This document shows positions 1 to 7,132 of a DNA stretch of 13,893 nucleotides, piece by piece (position 1 is the first letter of the stretch; each line of letters begins with the position of its first letter). The translations under genes were made by a program, and so were the position numbers. Source of the stretch: Eubacteriales bacterium (GTDB taxonomy: Bacteria; Bacillota; Clostridia; Peptostreptococcales; Anaerovoracaceae); NCBI GenBank assembly GCA_028691625.1, contig JAQUYZ010000008.1, positions 1-13,893 on the forward strand. Direction: 5' to 3'. The notes beneath the pieces are model-generated. The model worked only from the letters and a program-made list of their open reading frames with translations, made no database searches and was not told where the DNA came from.

Positions 1-2246
1 GACCGGCGCAAGGCGGACAGCAGTCCCAGCATCGACCGGCGCAAGGCGGACCGCAGTCTCAGCAGAGACCGACGCAAGGCGGACAGCAGTCCCAGCAGAG
101 ACCGGCGCAAGGCGGACAGCAGTCCCAGCATCGACCGACGCAAGGCGGACAGCAGTCCCAGCAGAGACCGACGCAAGGCGGACAGCAGTCCCAGCAGAGA
201 CCGACGCAAGGCGGACCACAGTCTCAGCAGAGACCGGCGCAAAGTGGACAGCAGAGACCGGGTGAAACGAAGCAGTATCCGCCAAGGGATCAGAAGTTTA
301 ATCAGAAGCCACAACAGAAAAATAATCAGCAGACAGTCCAGCAGGGAGAGCATAAACAGCCGGCTCAGCAAAAGTCTGCACAAGGCCAGAGAGTCCTGAA
401 TCTTGACAAGAGACCGGCACAAAGACCAAAACCGCAGCCGAAGCCGGCTCCAAAACTTGTAGAACCGGAAATCAAGCTGGAAGATTTACCACCAGGTTCA
501 AAGATCGTTAATGTACCAATTACAGTTGCAGGACTTGCAGAACAGATAGAAAAATCAACCTCACAGGTCATAATGGCGTTGATGAAGCTTGGCATAATGG
601 CGAATATCAATCAGAATATCGACGAGGATACCGTAATACTTCTGGGCGATGAACTGGGCGTCAACATCGTTGTCGGAAAAGTTGAAGAGGAAGTCGTTGA
701 AATAGGGCTGGAGCTCTTTAAAGATAAAGAAGAAGAATTAAAGAGCAGAGCTCCGATTATCGCGGTTATGGGCCATGTCGATCACGGAAAAACCTCACTC
801 CTTGATGCAATCAGAAAAACGAATGTAACCGCATCGGAATCGGGAGGAATTACTCAGCATATCGGTGCTTCAGAGGTCTATTCCAATGGACAAAAGATCG
901 TATTTTTGGATACACCGGGTCATGAAGCCTTCACCGCGATGAGAGCGAGAGGCGCGCATGCTACAGATATTGCGGTTCTTGTTGTTGCTGCGGACGACAG
1001 TGTGAAGCCGCAGACCATTGAAGCCATCAGTCATGCAAGAGCTGCAAACGTTCCGATTATCGTTGCAATCAACAAGATGGATAAGCCGGGTGCCGATCCT
1101 ACCAGAGTAAAGCAGGACTTGACGGAACGCGGCGTTCTCATTGAAGAATGGGGAGGAGATACCATCTGCGTGAATGTATCGGCAAAAACCGGCGAGGGGA
1201 TCGATACCCTGCTGGAAATGATTCTGCTCCAGGCTGAAGTACTGGAATTAAAAGCAAATCCAAACCGGCTGGCTATGGGAAGCGTAATTGAAGCCAGACT
1301 GGATAAAAATAAAGGTCCTGTTGCTACCCTGCTCGTATTGAACGGTACGCTGCAGGCAGGTATGAGTGTGGTTGCGGGAACATGTTCGGGAAGAATCAAA
1401 GCGATGACAAACTACAAGGGGGATGCCATCAGAAAGGCCGGCCCTGCAACAGCTGTTGAAATTCTTGGATTGACCGATGTCCCGGAAGCAGGGGATGAGT
1501 TCAATGCGGTCAAGGAAGATAAAATCGCAAGAGAGATTGCGGAACACCGCAGGATGAAGCTGAGAGAAGAAGTAATGGTAAGAAACTCAAGCATTACACT
1601 GGAACAGCTCTTCAGCCAGATTCAGGAGGGTGAAATCAAGGAACTGAATCTAATCATCAAGGGTGATGTGCAGGGTTCTGTGGAAGCCTTGACACAATCC
1701 CTGGAAAAATTGAAAAATGAAAACGTAAAGGTGCGAATTATCCATACAGGCGTAGGTACGGTTACGGAATCCGACATCATGCTTGCAAACACCTCCGGTG
1801 CTATTATCATCGCCTTTAATGTACGGCCGAGCACTGCGATTACGAGCATGGCTGAACGTGAAAGTGTTGAAATCAGAACATACAGAGTAATCTACGATGT
1901 CATCGACGAAGTGGAAGCGGCCATGAAGGGTATGCTTGATCCGGTATTTAAAGAAGTCGTTATGGGCAAGATAGAAGTAAGAAACACCTTCAAGGTTCCA
2001 GGTGCCGGAGTGATCGCGGGCGCTTATGTGCTGGAAGGCAAGGTTCAAAGAAATGCGGAGATCAGACTCGTCCGGGACGGCATTGTAATTCACGAGGGGA
2101 AAATATCATCCCTAAAGAGATTCAAGGATGATGCAAAAGAAGTAGCGCGTGGATTCGAATGCGGTATCGGCATTGAAAACTACAATGATATAAAAGAAGG
2201 GGACATCATTGAAGCGTTCAAGATGGAAGAGATAGAACGCAAGTAA
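1..2246 (+). CDS. infB: Translation initiation factor IF-2 (5' partial)
   Basis: IF-2 is the GTPase that brings initiator fMet-tRNA to the 30S subunit and promotes subunit joining. The reading frame is open from base 3 and the true start lies upstream, so 747 residues are visible. In order: a Q/G/R-rich tandem repeat (residues 1-85), a proline/glutamine/lysine linker (86-172), an IF2-N domain (about 173-225), the G domain (about 252-420), then domain II and the C-terminal C1/C2 domains, ending intact. GTPase motifs are complete: G1 GHVDHGKT at residues 257-264, G2 [10 protein letters not shown]3 DTPGHEAF, G4 NKMD at 357-360, G5 SAK at 393-395. The ATG at 573 is internal (inside IF2-N) and is not the start. 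The gene leads the visible translation/RNA cluster, 37 bases before rbfA. Identification is secure; the N-terminal length is unknown. Confidence 0.98.
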   Translation, partial: PAQGGQQSQHRPAQGGPQSQQRPTQGGQQSQQRPAQGGQQSQHRPTQGGQQSQQRPTQGGQQSQQRPTQGGPQSQQRPAQSGQQRPGETKQYPPRDQKFNQKPQQKNNQQTVQQGEHKQPAQQKSAQGQRVLNLDKRPAQRPKPQPKPAPKLVEPEIKLEDLPPGSKIVNVPITVAGLAEQIEKSTSQVIMALMKLGIMANINQNIDEDTVILLGDELGVNIVVGKVEEEVVEIGLELFKDKEEELKSRAPIIAVMGHVDHGKTSLLDAIRKTNVTASESGGITQHIGASEVYSNGQKIVFLDTPGHEAFTAMRARGAHATDIAVLVVAADDSVKPQTIEAISHARAANVPIIVAINKMDKPGADPTRVKQDLTERGVLIEEWGGDTICVNVSAKTGEGIDTLLEMILLQAEVLELKANPNRLAMGSVIEARLDKNKGPVATLLVLNGTLQAGMSVVAGTCSGRIKAMTNYKGDAIRKAGPATAVEILGLTDVPEAGDEFNAVKEDKIAREIAEHRRMKLREEVMVRNSSITLEQLFSQIQEGEIKELNLIIKGDVQGSVEALTQSLEKLKNENVKVRIIHTGVGTVTESDIMLANTSGAIIIAFNVRPSTAITSMAERESVEIRTYRVIYDVIDEVEAAMKGMLDPVFKEVVMGKIEVRNTFKVPGAGVIAGAYVLEGKVQRNAEIRLVRDGIVIHEGKISSLKRFKDDAKEVARGFECGIGIENYNDIKEGDIIEAFKMEEIERK
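3..257 (+). repeat. 33-bp in-frame tandem repeat in the IF-2 N-terminal region
   Basis: Seven full 33-base units start at 3, 36, 69, 102, 135, 168 and 201, followed by a shortened 24-base eighth unit at 234-257. Each unit encodes 11 residues with consensus P-[A/T]-Q-G-G-[Q/P]-Q-S-Q-[Q/H]-R. Units 3, 5 and 6 are identical at the nucleotide level, and units 1 and 4 are identical to each other. This suggests recent duplication or gene conversion rather than ancient selected repetition. The array already begins at the window edge, so more copies may lie upstream. The encoded stretch is basic, has no acidic residues and should be disordered. Confidence 0.95.
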
Positions 2247-2283
2247 CGAAGCACAATAAACTGAAGATTAAGAGGGAAAAATT

Positions 2284-2703
2284 ATGGGAAAAGGTTATCG
2301 ACAAGGCCGTTTGAGTGAAGAGATCAGAAGAATCGTCAGCGACCTGCTTCTCAGGGAGATAAAGGATCCAAGACTATCCGGGATCGTTAGTATTTCTGCC
2401 GTTGAAGTAACGGAGGATGGAAGCTACGCGACGCTCTACATCACAAAGCTGGGAAGCAATGCTGCCGAAGAGACCGGTGCTGATGAAAAGAACGATCTAC
2501 TGACAGCCTTTAAAAGCGCCAAAGGTCTGATCCGGAGAGAAATCGGAAAACAGATCAAGTTAAGGCATGTGCCGGATCTGTTGTTTAAAATGGATACTTC
2601 ATTGGAATATGGCAGGCATATCACGAAGCTGATCGACGAGTTGGGTATAGAAAAAACGGAAGATAAAGATGAAGAAAAACACACTGAAGCAGATCGCGGA
2701 TAA
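2284..2703 (+). CDS. rbfA: 30S ribosome-binding factor A
   Basis: RbfA is a small KH-fold assembly factor that binds the 30S subunit during late maturation of 16S rRNA, near the 5' end of helix 1. The 139-residue product starts MGKGYRQGRL and contains the family stretch LLLREIKDPRL (about residues 22-32), then SISAVEVTEDGSYATLYI and HVPDLLFKMDTSLEYG near the C-terminal end of the domain. An acidic/basic tail (after about residue 120) is not conserved in the family. The start is supported by AGAGGG at 2271-2276. It follows infB as in most bacteria, and its last 35 bases overlap the next gene. Confidence 0.96.
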   Translation: MGKGYRQGRLSEEIRRIVSDLLLREIKDPRLSGIVSISAVEVTEDGSYATLYITKLGSNAAEETGADEKNDLLTAFKSAKGLIRREIGKQIKLRHVPDLLFKMDTSLEYGRHITKLIDELGIEKTEDKDEEKHTEADRG

Positions 2704-3679
2704 GCTGAAAGAAGCGGAAACCATATTGCTGTATCCCCATGTGATTATGGATGGGGATACTTTAGGTTCCTCCATCGCGCTTTGCATTGCGCTGAGGAAA
2801 ATCGGGAAAAAGGCTCATATCCTCATCGAGGATGAGATCCCTTCCTACCTGCTTTTTTTAGAGAAGGGTTATTGTACCTATGACCAGAAAACCCTGCATT
2901 CACCGGACATCTCCATGTCCGTCGACTGCAGCGATATTGAGCGGTTTGTACTGAGAAAGGACAAGTTCCTGCAGGGGAAATTCAGTATTTGCCTTGACCA
3001 TCACAGGACAAACAACTATTTCGCCGATATGAATTATATCGACGAGTTTGCTGGTGCAACCGGCGAGATCGTCTATGATCTGATCAAGCTTCTGGGAATC
3101 GATCTCGACGTTGAAATGGCGGAAGCGATTTATACTGCGATCACAACGGATACGGGCAATTTCCAATACACAAATACAACGAAAACCACACATCTTATTA
3201 CAGCTGATCTCTTTGACATCGGCATTGATCTGGAAAAGATCAGTGTGGAGGTTTATCAGAATATCAGACATGAGAAATTGAAAATAACAAATGCGGTGCT
3301 CAGCACCATCGAGATCCTATGTGACGGGAAGGCGGATATCGCCTATGTCACGCAGGAAATGCTGAAGGAAACCGGTGCGCTGATGGAGGAAACCGAAGGA
3401 ATTATCGAAACGCTCAGAAATATCAGCGGTGTTGAAATTTCAGCATTTTTGAAAGAAAGCAAGCCCAACGAAATCAAAGTCGGACTACGGGCGAAGACCT
3501 ACGGGGACGTATCCTCCATCGCCCAGGCCTTCAAAGGCGGCGGTCACAGAAAAGCAGCGGGCTGTACGCTGCATATGTCATTGGATGAAGCCAGGCAGAA
3601 GATTTCCGATACGATCTGTGCACAGCTTTCGGAGGCAGATAAAAAAAAAGAAACGGAGCGTTCGCTGAGCAATGAATAG
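2669..3679 (+). CDS. nrnA: DHH/DHHA1 phosphoesterase, NrnA-like nanoRNase/pAp phosphatase
   Basis: This 336-residue protein has the full DHH-DHHA1 layout. Motif I is H24-xxx-DGDTLGS (28-34), motif II contains D86 (SVDCSD), the DHH triad is D110-H111-H112 (LDHHRTN), and the DHHA1 substrate motif GGGHRKAAGC lies at 290-299. These are the Mn-binding and catalytic residues of the family. NrnA members degrade 2-5 nt RNA fragments and dephosphorylate 3'-phosphoadenosine 5'-phosphate; some relatives act on c-di-AMP breakdown products (pApA). The infB-rbfA-nrnA-truB order fits NrnA. The ATG at 2669 lies inside the end of rbfA (35-base overlap), so translation is probably coupled. Which of these substrates it prefers cannot be decided from sequence. 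Confidence 0.92.
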   Translation: MKKNTLKQIADKLKEAETILLYPHVIMDGDTLGSSIALCIALRKIGKKAHILIEDEIPSYLLFLEKGYCTYDQKTLHSPDISMSVDCSDIERFVLRKDKFLQGKFSICLDHHRTNNYFADMNYIDEFAGATGEIVYDLIKLLGIDLDVEMAEAIYTAITTDTGNFQYTNTTKTTHLITADLFDIGIDLEKISVEVYQNIRHEKLKITNAVLSTIEILCDGKADIAYVTQEMLKETGALMEETEGIIETLRNISGVEISAFLKESKPNEIKVGLRAKTYGDVSSIAQAFKGGGHRKAAGCTLHMSLDEARQKISDTICAQLSEADKKKETERSLSNE

Positions 3680-4655
3680 GGATGGGATTATCAACCTTTT
3701 AAAGCCGGCCGGTATGACCTCCCACGATGGTGTTCAGTTTCTTCGCAGATTAACGGGAAGAAAAAGAATCGGACATACAGGCACGCTTGATCCTATGGCA
3801 GTGGGCGTACTGCCACTGTGTATCGGCAGTGCTGCAAGGATTACCGAGTATCTGGATCTGGACTATAAAAAATATCGTTGTGAAATGCAGCTTGGAATTG
3901 AAACCGATACCCAGGATATCTGGGGAACAGTGATTCTGGACCGGCGCAGTGATTTTGCCTTTGACAGGGAAAAAATAATCGATGTGTTGCACGGATTTCA
4001 AGGCTTACAGTCACAATATCCTCCCAGCTATTCAGCCGTACGGGTCAATGGGAGGCGGTTATATGAATATGCAAGACAAGGAGAGGCAGTTGAGATCAGG
4101 CCGAGACTGGTTGACATAAAAAGTATTACCGTTATAGGAATGCGGCAGGAGACAGGAAGGGTGACATTTGATGTGGAATGCTCGAAGGGTACCTACATAC
4201 GGACGATCTGCCATGATGCAGGCAGAATTTTAGGCTGCGGAGCAGTGATGAGCTGCTTAATCCGGACGGCAAGCGGTGCGTTTTCACTGAAGAACACGGT
4301 GACGATTGAAGAATTGATGGAAGGAAACCCGGAGCAGTATCGATTAGAGCCGGATTTTCCTCTGGTTCATTTCGGGAAGGCAGTCGTGAACGGAGAGCGC
4401 GGAAAATGGTTTGCCAACGGCGGTCACCTGCGAATGTCTGACGTAACGGTGACAAGGGAACCCGAGTTCAAGCATGCCGGTGAGGGGATCAATATTCGTG
4501 ATGAGTATAGAAATGCGTACAACATCTATCTGGAGCAGAACCTGTTAACCGACACCGAAACAAATGGTTTTCTGGGTGTGGCATTCTATGAAAATGAACA
4601 GGAGAAACTCGTGGCGGACAAGATTTTTCTGAGCGACAGAACAATATTCGAGTAG
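3672..4655 (+). CDS. truB: tRNA pseudouridine(55) synthase
   Basis: TruB converts U55 in the T-loop of most tRNAs to pseudouridine. The 327-residue product has the N-terminal GIINLLKPAGMTSHD motif, the catalytic loop GHTGTLDPMA with nucleophile D40, then RLYEYARQGE and CSKGTYIRTICHDAGR (the KGTYIR motif). The C-terminal part beyond about residue 240 would hold the PUA-like extension; overall length is slightly above the E. coli enzyme. The ATG overlaps the nrnA stop (3677-3679) by 8 bases. The nearest Shine-Dalgarno-like sequence, GGAG at 3655-3658, is rather far (13 bases), which favours translational coupling to nrnA. Confidence 0.96.
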   Translation: MNRDGIINLLKPAGMTSHDGVQFLRRLTGRKRIGHTGTLDPMAVGVLPLCIGSAARITEYLDLDYKKYRCEMQLGIETDTQDIWGTVILDRRSDFAFDREKIIDVLHGFQGLQSQYPPSYSAVRVNGRRLYEYARQGEAVEIRPRLVDIKSITVIGMRQETGRVTFDVECSKGTYIRTICHDAGRILGCGAVMSCLIRTASGAFSLKNTVTIEELMEGNPEQYRLEPDFPLVHFGKAVVNGERGKWFANGGHLRMSDVTVTREPEFKHAGEGINIRDEYRNAYNIYLEQNLLTDTETNGFLGVAFYENEQEKLVADKIFLSDRTIFE

Positions 4656-4676
4656 ATTTTTTATAAGGTAGGAGAG

Positions 4677-5630
4677 ATGAAGCAATTCAATTCATTGGAA
4701 GAAATTATAAATATAAAAGAGACAGTTGTTGCATTGGGCAATTTTGACGGAGTTCATAAAGGTCATCAGGAACTCATCAGAAGAACGGTGAAGAGTGCGA
4801 AGATGGCGGGACTGAAAAGCGCCGTTTTCACGTTTACCAATCACCCGAAGAATGTTCTGGCAGGACGGTCGGTTATTAAAAACATATTATATCTGGAGGA
4901 TAAGGCCGAAATCATCAAATCACTCGGCGTAGAGTATCTGTTTTCTCTGGAATTCAACGAGATTATTCAGCATCTGTCGGCTGAGGAATTTATACAGAAA
5001 CTCTTGATCGGGGCCTTTCAAATGAGAGAGGCTTATTGCGGCTTCAACTATCACTTCGGCTACAAAGCGGATGGAAATCCAGAAACCCTGATCAAGGCAG
5101 GTCTGAGAAACGGTTTTGGAATTCACGTACTGGAACCCTTTAAAATCGACGGCAATCTTGTGAGCAGCTCTTTTATCCGTAAACTCATCGCCGAGGGCAG
5201 GGTCGGTGAATGTAAAAAATATATGGGAAGAAATTATTCCGTAGGCGGAGAAGTGGTGGTGGGCAATAAGATCGGCAGAACCATCGGCTTTCCAACTTCG
5301 AACATCCTGATCGATGAAGCGATGGTCACTCCGGCCCACGGAGTTTATGTTACCTATTGCAACTACAACGGAACATGCTATCAGGGCATTACCAACGTAG
5401 GCGTCAAGCCTACCATAGGAGATAATAAGAAGAACATCGAAACGCATATATTCAATTTCAGCAAAGACCTTTACGGGAAACAGATCCGGGTGGAATTCCT
5501 CGAACGGATCCGGCCCGAGATCAAGTTCAGCAGCGTCAATGCGCTGGCGCAGCAGATCGAAAAGGACTGCCGGGAAGCGGAGCGGTTTCACCAGAGATTG
5601 AATGAAGAAAAAACCAGAAAACAGAAATAA
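4677..5630 (+). CDS. ribF: Bifunctional riboflavin kinase / FAD synthetase
   Basis: RibF phosphorylates riboflavin to FMN and adenylylates FMN to FAD. The 317-residue product has the N-terminal nucleotidyltransferase domain with GNFDGVHKGH (residues 21-30, the HxGH-type motif) and SSSFIRKLIAEG (about 163-174, the ISSTxIR-type motif). The C-terminal riboflavin kinase domain shows GRTIGFPTSN (about 200-209), HGVYVT, NVGVKPTIG and the RPEIKF segment. It lies 21 bases after truB. The start is preceded by AAGGTAGGAG (4665-4674), in which the AAGG part has the better spacing. The product supplies FMN, and chorismate synthase encoded downstream needs reduced FMN; this link may be coincidental because ribF usually sits here anyway. 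Confidence 0.96.
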   Translation: MKQFNSLEEIINIKETVVALGNFDGVHKGHQELIRRTVKSAKMAGLKSAVFTFTNHPKNVLAGRSVIKNILYLEDKAEIIKSLGVEYLFSLEFNEIIQHLSAEEFIQKLLIGAFQMREAYCGFNYHFGYKADGNPETLIKAGLRNGFGIHVLEPFKIDGNLVSSSFIRKLIAEGRVGECKKYMGRNYSVGGEVVVGNKIGRTIGFPTSNILIDEAMVTPAHGVYVTYCNYNGTCYQGITNVGVKPTIGDNKKNIETHIFNFSKDLYGKQIRVEFLERIRPEIKFSSVNALAQQIEKDCREAERFHQRLNEEKTRKQK

Positions 5631-5649
5631 ATAATTTTTATTTTCCTTC

Positions 5650-5687
5650 TTGACATTCAAAAGAGAAACAGGTAGCATATGTATAAT
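5650..5687 (+). promoter_or_regulatory. Promoter for the aromatic operon leader
   Basis: A perfect TTGACA lies at 5650-5655. TAGCAT at 5673-5678 (4 of 6 matches to TATAAT) sits at the ideal 17-base spacing. A perfect TATAAT also occurs at 5682-5687, but 26 bases from TTGACA, too far to work with it as a simple sigma-A pair. Either the 17-base pair is used, or TATAAT is used with a weak -35. Transcription would start near 5685-5695, just before the leader ORF Shine-Dalgarno. The promoter call is good; the exact -10 is uncertain. Confidence 0.65.
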
Positions 5688-5695
5688 CATAATAA

Positions 5696-5738
5696 CGAGG
5701 TGATAATGTCCCCTGCCTCGTTGAAACGTGCAGAGGCA
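5696..5738 (+). promoter_or_regulatory. Two mutually exclusive small hairpins over the leader ORF start
   Basis: Hairpin A pairs CGAGG (5696-5700) with CCTCG (5716-5720) and would hide the leader ORF Shine-Dalgarno. Hairpin B pairs TGCCTC (5714-5719) with GAGGCA (5733-5738). Both need bases 5716-5719, so they cannot form together. The pairing is visible in the sequence; the switching role is inferred. Confidence 0.35.
5697..5704 (+). promoter_or_regulatory. Strong Shine-Dalgarno for a leader ORF
   Basis: GAGGTGAT matches eight consecutive bases of the anti-Shine-Dalgarno complement (GGAGGTGATC). Its GAGG core ends five bases before the ATG at 5706. The same bases form the 5' arm of a CGAGG/CCTCG hairpin (5696-5700 with 5716-5720). 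Confidence 0.5.
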
Positions 5739-5810
5739 AGAAAATTTTCTGCTTTCGAAAATTTTCTACGATTGCATTATAGTGGAAAAAGCGATGAAAG
5801 AGGAAAGTAA
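5706..5810 (+). CDS. Candidate 34-residue leader peptide upstream of and overlapping the T-box
   Basis: This ATG-to-TAA frame encodes 34 residues, beginning MSPASLKRAE and ending SDERGK. It has a strong Shine-Dalgarno (GAGGTGAT, 5697-5704). The product is basic, has no membrane segment, and carries three evenly spaced phenylalanines at residues 14, 17 and 20 (F-x-x-F-x-x-F) plus one tyrosine. The TAA stop (5808-5810) overlaps the AGUA motif (5806-5809) of T-box Stem I, so translation would cover the 5' side of Stem I. I do not recognise the peptide. It may be a chance ORF; the evidence is the ribosome binding site and its position, not homology. Confidence 0.35.
   Translation: MSPASLKRAEARKFSAFENFLRLHYSGKSDERGK
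5739..5767. repeat. 11-bp perfect inverted repeat with self-palindromic arms
   Basis: AGAAAATTTTC (5739-5749) and GAAAATTTTCT (5757-5767) are perfect reverse complements separated by seven bases. Each arm also contains the palindrome GAAAATTTTC, so the same sequence is a direct repeat and a double palindrome. In RNA it forms an AT-rich 11-bp hairpin just upstream of Stem I. In DNA it could be a dimeric protein-binding site. No T-tract follows, so it is not an intrinsic terminator. Confidence 0.7.
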
Positions 5811-6076
5811 AGATAAGGGATCTGACAGGGAGTATCCATCATTGACTGGAAGTGGATATGAGAGAAGTTATTTTGAAGTTCCCTCTTGAGCTCCGGGCTG
5901 AACGGTCAACAAGTAGGCTTTGGCGTATTCCCGCGTTACAGGGATAGAATATTGAGCTTTATGCTTAGTATTTGAAAAGAGAGCAGTGCTTATCCAGTAC
6001 TGAATTTGGGTGGTATCGCGGAAGATATGAATGATAACCTTTCGTCCCTGTATCGGGGCGAGGGGTTTTTTGTTTT
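5784..6076 (+). promoter_or_regulatory. T-box riboswitch, probably tRNA-Phe responsive
   Basis: T-box leaders sense uncharged tRNA and then allow transcription past a terminator. Stem I begins near GATGAAAGAGGAAAGTA, with GAGG (5800-5803) pairing CCTC (5882-5885) below a specifier loop that holds AGUA (5806-5809). An AGGGA box and a TATCCA/TGGATA stem follow. The triplet just 5' of the lower helix is TTC (5879-5881), a Phe codon. A Stem III-like hairpin pairs AGTGCT (5985-5990) with AGTACT (5996-6001). The antiterminator pairs GGG (6008-6010) with CCC (6046-6048) and GCGGAA with TTTCGT around a seven-base bulge TGGTATC (6011-6017). UGGU in the bulge matches an ACCA tRNA end, as expected for tRNA-Phe (A73). 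The bulge is one base off the usual UGGNACC. The T-box identity is firm; Phe specificity is likely. Confidence 0.92.
6038..6076 (+). terminator. T-box intrinsic terminator
   Basis: CCTTTCGTCCC (6038-6048) pairs along its full 11 bases, counting G-U pairs, with GGGGCGAGGGG (6055-6065) around a six-base loop, followed by a T-run (6066-6071, then TTTT after one G). The 5' arm is shared with the antiterminator, so the two structures exclude each other as in classical T-boxes. Confidence 0.93.
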
Positions 6077-6098
6077 ATTCAGAAAAGGAGAATAAAAA

Positions 6099-7112
6099 AT
6101 GATTATTGTTTTGAAAAATGGAACAACACAGGAGGAGATCAATAAGATATCCGGCTGGCTGAGCCGTTATAATGTAGAGGTTTGCCCCATCGTCGGCGCG
6201 GAAACCACTATTTTGGGCGTCGTCGGGGATACTTCCTCCATTGACAGAAATTCGGCTTATCTCAGTGAATATGTTGATAAAATCATGAAAGTACAGGAGC
6301 CCTATAAACGAGCAAACAGAAAAATGCATCCGGAAGATACCCTCGTCAATGTGGGCGGCATTAAAATCGGCGGCAAAAAAATTGTGGTAATTGCAGGACC
6401 GTGTTCTGTGGAGGGCGAGGAACAGATCGTTGATATTGCAAGACATATCAAGTCGTCAGGCGCGGCTGTCATCCGAGGCGGAGCATGGAAGCCGCGGACC
6501 TCGCCGTACTCGTTCCAGGGCTTGAAAGCAGAGGGGTTGGAGCTGCTGAACATTGCAAAGGCCGAAACGGGTTTGCCGATCGTAACGGAAATCACGAACC
6601 CGATGCATGTAGAGAAATTCATCGGAAAGGTAGACTGCTTTCAGGTGGGTGCCAGAAATATGCAGAATTATGAACTGCTCATTGAACTGGGAAAGGCGAG
6701 AATCCCGGTGCTCCTAAAAAGAGGCTTCTCCAATACATTGGAAGAATTTCTCATGTCGGCGGAATATATTTTGAGCGGCGGAAATGAAAATGTGATATTA
6801 TGTGAAAGAGGAATACGAACGAATGAGACCTTTACAAGGAATACGCTGGACATTAGCGCAATTCCCGCACTGAAGAGTTTAAGCCATTTGCCGGTCATCA
6901 TCGATCCGTCCCATGCGTCCGGTATGGCATGGATGGTTGAGTCCCTTTCTATGGCTGCGATCGCAGCAGGAGCCGACGGTCTGATGATCGAGGTGCACAA
7001 TGATCCCAAAAATGCCTTGAGCGATGGTGCACAAAGCCTGACCTATGAAATGTTCGACAGCACCATGAAAAAACTGAAGGCCCTTGCGGCAGTTGTAGAC
7101 AGAGAATTGTAA
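6099..7112 (+). CDS. aroF: 3-deoxy-7-phosphoheptulonate (DAHP) synthase with N-terminal regulatory domain
   Basis: The enzyme condenses phosphoenolpyruvate and erythrose 4-phosphate to DAHP, the first shikimate pathway step. The 337-residue protein resembles the Thermotoga-type type-I-beta enzyme: an N-terminal ferredoxin-like/ACT-like domain (about 1-70) and a TIM-barrel catalytic domain. Active-site motifs include GPCSVE (100-105), RGGAWKPRTSPYSFQG (126-141), KRG (207-209) and IIDPSHASG (267-275). Expected metal ligands are C102, H272, E298 and D309. In this subfamily the N-terminal domain mediates feedback inhibition by Tyr and/or Phe; the ligand here is not known. AAGGAG at 6085-6090 supports the start. 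It is the first gene after the T-box, so expression should rise when charged tRNA-Phe falls. The symbol aroG or aroA is also used for this family. Confidence 0.96.
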   Translation: MIIVLKNGTTQEEINKISGWLSRYNVEVCPIVGAETTILGVVGDTSSIDRNSAYLSEYVDKIMKVQEPYKRANRKMHPEDTLVNVGGIKIGGKKIVVIAGPCSVEGEEQIVDIARHIKSSGAAVIRGGAWKPRTSPYSFQGLKAEGLELLNIAKAETGLPIVTEITNPMHVEKFIGKVDCFQVGARNMQNYELLIELGKARIPVLLKRGFSNTLEEFLMSAEYILSGGNENVILCERGIRTNETFTRNTLDISAIPALKSLSHLPVIIDPSHASGMAWMVESLSMAAIAAGADGLMIEVHNDPKNALSDGAQSLTYEMFDSTMKKLKALAAVVDREL

Positions 7113-7132
7113 AGTATAATGAGGTAGTACGG

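Larger units (their letters stand above)
5631..6098. other. 468-base regulatory interval between ribF and aroF
   Basis: This is the only long stretch without an established gene. From 5' to 3' it contains an AT-rich 19 bases with no convincing terminator for ribF, promoter elements (5650-5687), a candidate leader ORF with a strong Shine-Dalgarno (5697-5810), two mutually exclusive small hairpins (5696-5738), an 11-bp perfect inverted repeat (5739-5767), T-box Stem I and later stems (about 5784-6001), the T-box/antiterminator (6008-6048), an intrinsic terminator (6038-6076) and the aroF ribosome binding site AAGGAG (6085-6090). Confidence 0.85.

Noticed and set aside
3..257. 33-bp repeats suggestive of a CRISPR array
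   Set aside because: The units are directly adjacent with no spacers, stay in the infB frame and encode a regular 11-residue peptide.
573..2246. ATG 573 as the infB start
   Set aside because: The frame is open to base 3, the ATG lies inside the IF2-N domain, and there is no ribosome binding site before it.
5631..5649. AT-rich inverted sequence after ribF as a terminator
   Set aside because: Only a weak A/T pairing is possible, with no GC core, so termination is unlikely to be efficient.
4920..5690. 256-codon ORF on the minus strand over ribF
   Set aside because: It is antisense to a well-conserved gene, lacks a ribosome binding site and recognisable motifs, and runs through the promoter region; it is a shadow frame.
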